Positions 4,038-6,221 of a stretch of 6,221 bases of DNA are shown one piece after another. The notes under the pieces were generated by a model. It had not been told where the DNA came from and made no database searches. It saw nothing but the letters and a program-made list of their open reading frames with translations. Every line of letters starts with the position of its first letter. Within the stretch, counting starts at the first letter, position 1. The translations under genes and the position numbers were made by a program. The DNA lies in NCBI GenBank assembly GCA_016840125.1, contig JAEOSY010000508.1:1-6221 (forward strand), in the 5' to 3' direction. The stretch comes from Candidatus Helarchaeota archaeon (lineage in GTDB: Archaea; Asgardarchaeota; Lokiarchaeia; Helarchaeales; HEL-GB-A).

Positions 4038-5936
4038 TTATGCCGATTTCACTACAAATGTGAAATGGGGAGCTAACGTCGCAATGGTGTCTACAGAATC
4101 TTGCCCGTATCGCCAGCCAAAGAAGCGGGTGGTGATATTATCGGGAGTAATATCCATGATAACAAATCCCGCCTTTTCGTAGCTGGTCAAATTCTCGATA
4201 ACGTTTAGATCTGTAGGTGGCACAGCCTCGATGCCCCGAAGCCCACCGGATGGAAAACCTCCCCCATCCACCCCGAGTGATCCGGTCAAGAGGGTGGGTA
4301 TCGGTGCCGAACTAAAATTTAAGGGGCCGCTTTCCACTATCATGCCCGCCGTCTGGGTATGCATATCACCACAAACTAGGATTGGTGTACTATTACTTAG
4401 AAATGTAGCATTTAAAAGGCGATTATGTTGATCGAACCATCCCGCTTGCCACATGTACTTTGAAATATTTGTTGTCAATACTGGCTGACCATCCACTTTC
4501 GTTTTGATATCGGGGTACCACGAGAGCCACTTACCCGCGCTCCATCCTAAACTAATCGGGGATAAATGAGCGAAATAGGTGGTATTTGCATCTCGTGAAC
4601 GGTTGATTATCCATTGCTCCGCCTCAAGTGGAATAAACGTGGCATTTGCCCCCGTCAAGGTGATATAGCGCCGGACATCGTACATCACTCCTTCTAGTAG
4701 GTCTCCATACCGAAGTGTACCGAAACACTCCGAGACGTTTACCGCTCGATCCGTGGCATTGGTGCCTGGGAGGCTCAGCGGGCGATTCGCATCAGGCAGG
4801 AATTCTGGTATGTATAACTTCTGAGCGGCGCGCCCTGCTTCCAGCATGAAAGGATCAGGTGGAAAGGTCACCACTGCTTCCACAAAGGGATCTATCCATG
4901 CAAGTAAGAGCTGAAAATTGAATTTATCCTCTTCAATGGCATCGTCATTCGCAAAGTAATCATGATCATCCGGAATGAAATACGTTGGAATCGAACGGCA
5001 CGCAGTTCCGAAGAGGTATGCTACTTGGGGACCCACCGCGTTCTTCAGAACTTCCTCATTTTCAGTTCCTAAAACGGCTTTCGAATAATCAAACTTCCCT
5101 GAGTAGTGGATCGCTCGCCGGGAATCCCCCATGGTTTTAGAGGAAATTCCGTGCCTAACATCATAGTAGATATAATCCCCGCTCTCCACCAAGATATCAG
5201 GATCCAATGAGAGCGCTTTATTGAGTAATTTTTGCCGTATTTCTAATGGTATCTGCCCCTGCCCATACCACGTCCGACAGGCATCATGTCCTCCCGACCC
5301 TGTGAATACTAATATCCTTAAATGGTCTGGACTTGCATCTGACGCAGGGAACGTCTTCAACGGCCATGAATCACAGAGATTATTCCCTCCTGCGGTCTCA
5401 AGCTGGAGGAGATAGGTGGTATTGGGGCTTAATCCAGGAACATCAAAACACCAGAAATACCCCTGCGTATCTGTTTGGGTTCCATTGAAATACGTACCAT
5501 TGAGATTGAGGCGAGGTTGTGTTAAAGGAACCTCGAAGGACGTTTTAAGAAGAATCCGGTTATCACTAGCGGCAGGTAGGATATGAACCACCGAACCATG
5601 GTCCCAATCCGCATCTGGATGATTCGGGGACATATTGACTGGAATGATTGGAATTATAAAATAGAAGATTACCAATGAAAGGGCAATTCCAAGTGCAGAT
5701 AGGCGAAAGAGACGCTTCCAACGTTTTGAAGAGAACAAGAATGAATCAATCAATAATACAATTGTAATGTACTCTAGAATTATGACAACGACTATGGGTG
5801 AATTTACGTATTCTGCGACTACTGCAATATCAATAGTTCCCATCGACGCGATTAGCACTAATAAGAAAAAAGGAACCACTGCTATTGAGATTCCCAGAAT
5901 AATTTTTATTCTCCTTTTCCATTTATGCTCAGACAT
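4038..5936 (-). CDS. Membrane-anchored PhoD-like metallophosphatase
   Basis: The 632-residue protein begins with three predicted membrane helices (about 10-32, 46-66, 79-100). A beta-rich domain (about 115-197) with LSPNTTYLLQLE resembles the fibronectin-like N-terminal part of PhoD proteins. The metallophosphatase domain runs from about 205. Its metal-binding motifs are SGDYIYYD (252-259), PDDHDYFAND (322-331), YFAHLSPI (454-461) and CGDMHTQTAG (522-531). The expected first motif is unusual: FTGSGGHDAC (211-220), with H217-D218 possibly taking part. Known PhoD proteins are phosphodiesterases or alkaline phosphatases; the substrate here is unknown. At least 14 N-x-S/T sequons (such as N146, N151, N172, N431, N451, N509, N582) lie after the membrane segments and none before, so this part is probably outside the cell and glycosylated. 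Residues 552-571 recur in the remnant at 1942-2001. The ATG at 5936 has only a weak GGAG about 10 nt upstream. Appears intact. Confidence 0.88.
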   Translation of the reverse strand: MSEHKWKRRIKIILGISIAVVPFFLLVLIASMGTIDIAVVAEYVNSPIVVVIILEYITIVLLIDSFLFSSKRWKRLFRLSALGIALSLVIFYFIIPIIPVNMSPNHPDADWDHGSVVHILPAASDNRILLKTSFEVPLTQPRLNLNGTYFNGTQTDTQGYFWCFDVPGLSPNTTYLLQLETAGGNNLCDSWPLKTFPASDASPDHLRILVFTGSGGHDACRTWYGQGQIPLEIRQKLLNKALSLDPDILVESGDYIYYDVRHGISSKTMGDSRRAIHYSGKFDYSKAVLGTENEEVLKNAVGPQVAYLFGTACRSIPTYFIPDDHDYFANDDAIEEDKFNFQLLLAWIDPFVEAVVTFPPDPFMLEAGRAAQKLYIPEFLPDANRPLSLPGTNATDRAVNVSECFGTLRYGDLLEGVMYDVRRYITLTGANATFIPLEAEQWIINRSRDANTTYFAHLSPISLGWSAGKWLSWYPDIKTKVDGQPVLTTNISKYMWQAGWFDQHNRLLNATFLSNSTPILVCGDMHTQTAGMIVESGPLNFSSAPIPTLLTGSLGVDGGGFPSGGLRGIEAVPPTDLNVIENLTSYEKAGFVIMDITPDNITTRFFGWRYGQDSVDTIATLAPHFTFVVKSA

Positions 5937-5991
5937 ATTTTCAATTCTCCACTATCAGCTTCTTCTGATCTCCCCTTCCCCCTAATGATTG

Positions 5992-6005
5992 AAATATTTT
6001 ATGTA
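5992..6005 (-). promoter_or_regulatory. Possible TATA box of the phosphatase gene
   Basis: On the minus strand CATAAAATATTT lies about 60 bp before the ATG at 5936, giving a leader of some 35 nt. A purine-rich stretch with two G runs (5973-5983) follows. Support is positional only. Confidence 0.3.
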
Positions 6006-6048
6006 TAGAACTCATACAAACATTTTAGAAGGGATTGCTAAATACGGA

Positions 6049-6057
6049 TCTATAAAA
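6049..6057 (+). promoter_or_regulatory. Possible TATA box of the right-edge gene
   Basis: TCTATAAAA lies about 24 bp before a TTG start at 6077. Archaeal transcription begins about 25 bp after the TATA box, so the transcript would be nearly leaderless. Confidence 0.4.
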
Positions 6058-6076
6058 CTTTTTAGAAGGCGATTCA

Positions 6077-6221
6077 TTGGAGAAGAAAAAAATAGCTTTA
6101 CGCATGTTGTTAGGAGCGCTTCATTACTGCGCTACGGAGTTAATGAAGGTCGATTCCGACTACAAAGCGAAAATGGAAAAAATTAATGCGAGTACGCAAT
6201 GGAAATCAGAACCTGATGGGC
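6077..6221 (+). CDS. Start of an unrecognised, possibly SCP2-like protein, 3' end beyond window
   Basis: The frame is open from after a TAA at 6053-6055 to the right edge. It reads LEKKKIALRMLLGALHYCAT, then ELMKVDSDYKAKMEKINAS and TQWKSEPDG. The composition looks like a real protein: an amphipathic helix, then an acidic and lysine-rich link, then a strand. The order helix, D-x-x-(F/Y)-K, then a (T/I)QW strand resembles the beginning of SCP2-like sterol-carrier domains, but only about 48 residues are visible and the assignment is tentative. The start could be TTG at 6077, placed just after a TATA-like box, or ATG at 6104. It is transcribed away from the phosphatase gene, about 140 bp apart. 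Another plus frame across the same bases ends at 6186 and looks less protein-like. Confidence 0.5.
   Translation, partial: MEKKKIALRMLLGALHYCATELMKVDSDYKAKMEKINASTQWKSEPDG

Noticed and set aside
4231..4431. Plus-strand ORF opposite the phosphatase gene
   Set aside because: It is antisense to a well-supported gene with conserved motifs and lacks a ribosome site or family match.
5989..6186. Plus-strand ORF of 65 residues at the right edge
   Set aside because: It overlaps a frame at 6077 onward that looks more protein-like and stays open to the edge.

Overview
The window most likely comes from an archaeon of moderate to low GC. Supporting this are TATA-like boxes 25-45 bp before start codons, GAGG/AGGTGA-type ribosome sites, secreted proteins built from LVIVD propeller repeats or thrombospondin type-3 calcium repeats with a C-terminal membrane anchor, an externally facing phosphatase-like protein dense in N-glycosylation sequons, and archaeal-style toxin-antitoxin pairs. 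An Asgard-type archaeon would fit, but the sequence alone does not prove this.

Layout, left to right. (1) 1-986, minus strand: start of a secreted LVIVD-repeat protein that runs off the left edge, with six full repeats and part of a seventh. It is GC-rich and very uniform at DNA level, unlike its surroundings. (2) 1021-1545: AT-rich, no intact gene, but holding a long stop-free minus-strand frame that may be a decayed gene. (3) 1546-2055, minus: a short chimeric ORF. It joins a 20-residue piece of a PhoD-like phosphatase, a stub of an LVIVD repeat, two calcium-binding repeats and a membrane anchor, and looks like the surviving 3' end of a broken gene. (4) 2021-2655, minus: a MntA-HepT (MNT-HEPN) toxin-antitoxin pair in which the HepT catalytic arginine position is lysine. 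(5) 2787-3038, plus: N-terminal stump of a Uma2-family nuclease gene with a premature stop, followed by a GC-richer patch of unknown origin. (6) 3176-3990, minus: a second toxin-antitoxin pair, UPF0175 antitoxin and DUF3368 PIN-like toxin, 2 nt apart. (7) 4038-5936, minus: an intact membrane-anchored PhoD-like metallophosphatase. (8) About 6077 to the right edge, plus: start of a divergent gene, possibly SCP2-like.

How it fits together: the two outer genes on the minus strand make cell-surface proteins. Between them lies an accessory stretch with two toxin-antitoxin modules, a nuclease stump and a gene remnant. The remnant carries pieces related to both outer genes, and its phosphatase-like part starts within about 20 bp of the HepT stop codon. 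This suggests that toxin-antitoxin insertion or recombination removed most of a phosphatase-like or LVIVD-type gene there. The phosphatase-related 20 residues are identical between remnant and intact gene, while all ten DNA differences are synonymous. The remnant therefore derives from a separate paralogue, not from a recent copy of the neighbour.
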